Positions 6,300 through 6,697 of a stretch of 6,697 bases of DNA are shown here, piece by piece. The notes under the pieces were generated by a model. It searched no databases. It was not told where the DNA came from and was given only the letters and a program-made list of their open reading frames with translations. The DNA is from Anaerolinea thermophila. Lineage in GTDB: Bacteria > Chloroflexota > Anaerolineae > Anaerolineales > DRKV01. Positions within the stretch are counted from its first letter, which is position 1. Each line of letters starts with the position of its first letter. Position numbers and translations under genes: made by a program. The stretch spans positions 1-6,697 of the forward strand of contig DYKW01000016.1 of NCBI GenBank assembly GCA_020722405.1, written 5' to 3'.

Positions 6300-6369
6300 A
6301 CACTACGAGTGTAATTTGGGGGATAAGACTCATCTCAAGTAAATGTGACAATTACACATCTAAAGTGTA
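6300..6369. promoter_or_regulatory. Cluster of GTGTA/TACAC inverted repeats around the phosphoesterase promoter
   Basis: Three nested inverted repeats share the GTGT/ACAC word: ACACT-acg-AGTGT (6300-6312), GTGTAATT (6309-6316) with AATTACAC (6350-6357), and TACAC-N7-GTGTA (6353-6369). They cover the predicted transcription start and the -35 of the same promoter, as paired repressor sites often do. No regulator is encoded nearby, and the AT-rich sequence raises the chance of coincidence. Confidence 0.35.
6323..6351 (-). promoter_or_regulatory. Predicted promoter of the phosphoesterase gene
   Basis: On the minus strand, -35 TTGTCA (6346-6351, 5 of 6 matches) and -10 TCTTAT (6323-6328, 4 of 6) are separated by 17 bp. 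Transcription would start near 6316. That gives a leader of about 40 nt containing the AAAGGAG ribosome site. Confidence 0.5.
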
Positions 6370-6533
6370 GCGGAAAAACAACTCGGATGCAACTTATTTT
6401 GTAAAGAAAACATGCTCCATCTTCCAGATTGAGAGACGGGGCAGATGTTTTCATGCTCAGGGCTTTTTGTGACCGTTCAGGGGGCGCAATTCTTGCTTGT
6501 CATTGCGAAGGCGCAGCGATAGGCAACAGGCGT
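6352..6533. other. Non-coding spacer without recognisable gene
   Basis: Upstream of the phosphoesterase promoter I see no convincing gene on either strand. The longest plus-strand ATG frame noticed here (6445-6522) is 25 codons without a ribosome site. The segment 6498-6520, CTTGTCATTGCGAAGGCGC and onward, resembles a GTCATTGCGA-type intergenic repeat that I recall from many bacterial genomes. That resemblance is from memory and unchecked. Confidence 0.5.
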
Positions 6534-6554
6534 CAGCCTTCAGCATTCAGCGGG
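6534..6554. repeat. CAGCNNN heptamer repeat (3 units)
   Basis: Three 7-bp units follow each other: CAGCCTT, CAGCATT and CAGCGGG. It is short but lies directly before two hairpins and an 11-bp repeat, so it looks like one part of a repeat mosaic. Confidence 0.45.
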
Positions 6555-6559
6555 TAGCC

Positions 6560-6582
6560 GCAACCGGTTGGAAGCCGGTTGC
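6560..6582. repeat. Hairpin with loop TTGGAAG
   Basis: Arms GCAACCGG (6560-6567) and CCGGTTGC (6575-6582) are perfectly complementary over 8 bp, with loop TTGGAAG. No T-run follows on either strand, so a classic terminator is unlikely. It resembles repeat-type extragenic hairpins. Confidence 0.6.
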
Positions 6583-6610
6583 ACGTCGATTGCACGTCGG
6601 TTGCATGCCC
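6578..6610. repeat. 11-bp tandem repeat, about 3 units
   Basis: The units are GTTGCACGTCG (6578-6588), ATTGCACGTCG (6589-6599) and a decayed GTTGCATGCCC (6600-6610). The first unit overlaps the 3' arm of the preceding hairpin, as if the repeat grew out of it. Confidence 0.6.
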
Positions 6611-6622
6611 ATCCAACTACCC

Positions 6623-6640
6623 GGCGGCGTGGGAGCCGCC
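6623..6640. repeat. Hairpin with loop GTGGGA
   Basis: Arms GGCGGC (6623-6628) and GCCGCC (6635-6640) pair perfectly around a 6-nt loop. The word TGGGAG (6630-6635) before the 3' arm matches TGGAAG (6569-6574) in the first hairpin, although the stems differ. Confidence 0.5.
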
Positions 6641-6660
6641 TCTGCTGCCTGTTGAACCCT

Positions 6661-6697
6661 GACTAAACGACTACGCGACTACGCGACTAAACGACTA
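6661..6697. repeat. GACTANNN octamer tandem repeat, cut by the window end
   Basis: The units GACTAAAC, GACTACGC, GACTACGC and GACTAAAC are followed by a partial GACTA, so there are at least 4.6 copies and the array continues past the window. The unit and orientation are the same as at 1-24, but the variable trinucleotides differ (AAC/CGC here, CCA/TCC there). Confidence 0.85.

Noticed and set aside
6445..6522. 25-codon ATG open frame in the tail
   Set aside because: It has no ribosome site and reads through a repeat-like segment. The length is expected by chance.
6534..6697. CRISPR array
   Set aside because: Periods are 7, 11 and 8 bp with no unique spacers between repeats and no cas genes, so these are simple tandem repeats.

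Overview
The window looks like bacterial chromosome with moderate GC content and five complete protein genes. No rRNA, tRNA, CRISPR array, transposase or phage gene was seen. I would place it in the Chloroflexota (Anaerolineae-like), but only as an inference. The hints are membrane-anchored TPR proteins with Pro/Thr linkers (PTPTPT), an SLC45-type MFS carrier, and spacers filled with short tandem repeats. None of these is diagnostic.

Layout. (1) Positions 1-24 hold three GACTANNN octamers. (2) An MFS transporter (51-1271, minus) and trmD (1279-1980, minus) form a tight two-gene unit with trmD transcribed first. (3) A divergent control region (1981-2076) separates them from two tandem paralogous TPR membrane proteins on the plus strand (2077-3288 and 3333-4694). 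(4) A convergent spacer (4695-4910) carries an inverted array of 3+3 octamers. (5) A calcineurin-type metallophosphoesterase (4911-6275, minus) has a good Shine-Dalgarno and a recognisable promoter. (6) A gene-free tail (6352-6697 beyond that promoter) is a mosaic of a heptamer repeat, two hairpins with the same loop word, an 11-bp repeat and another GACTANNN array that runs off the end.

How the genes relate. TrmD makes m1G37 in tRNA and is housekeeping. Here it lacks its usual ribosomal neighbours (rpsP, rimM, rplS) and sits in front of a sugar-type transporter. The two TPR proteins are clear relatives: basic N-terminus, one membrane segment, PLF(I/L)PTPT linker, long TPR domain and two matching C-terminal cysteines. 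They probably work together at the outer face of the membrane, but their function is unknown. The phosphoesterase has no evident partner.

The most interesting signals are the divergent promoters. On both strands the -10 hexamer lies only 6-7 nt before the ATG, which predicts leaderless mRNAs for trmD and the first TPR gene. Next come the non-coding octamer arrays in three places and the same-loop, different-stem hairpins in the tail. I found no convincing new defence or mobile system.
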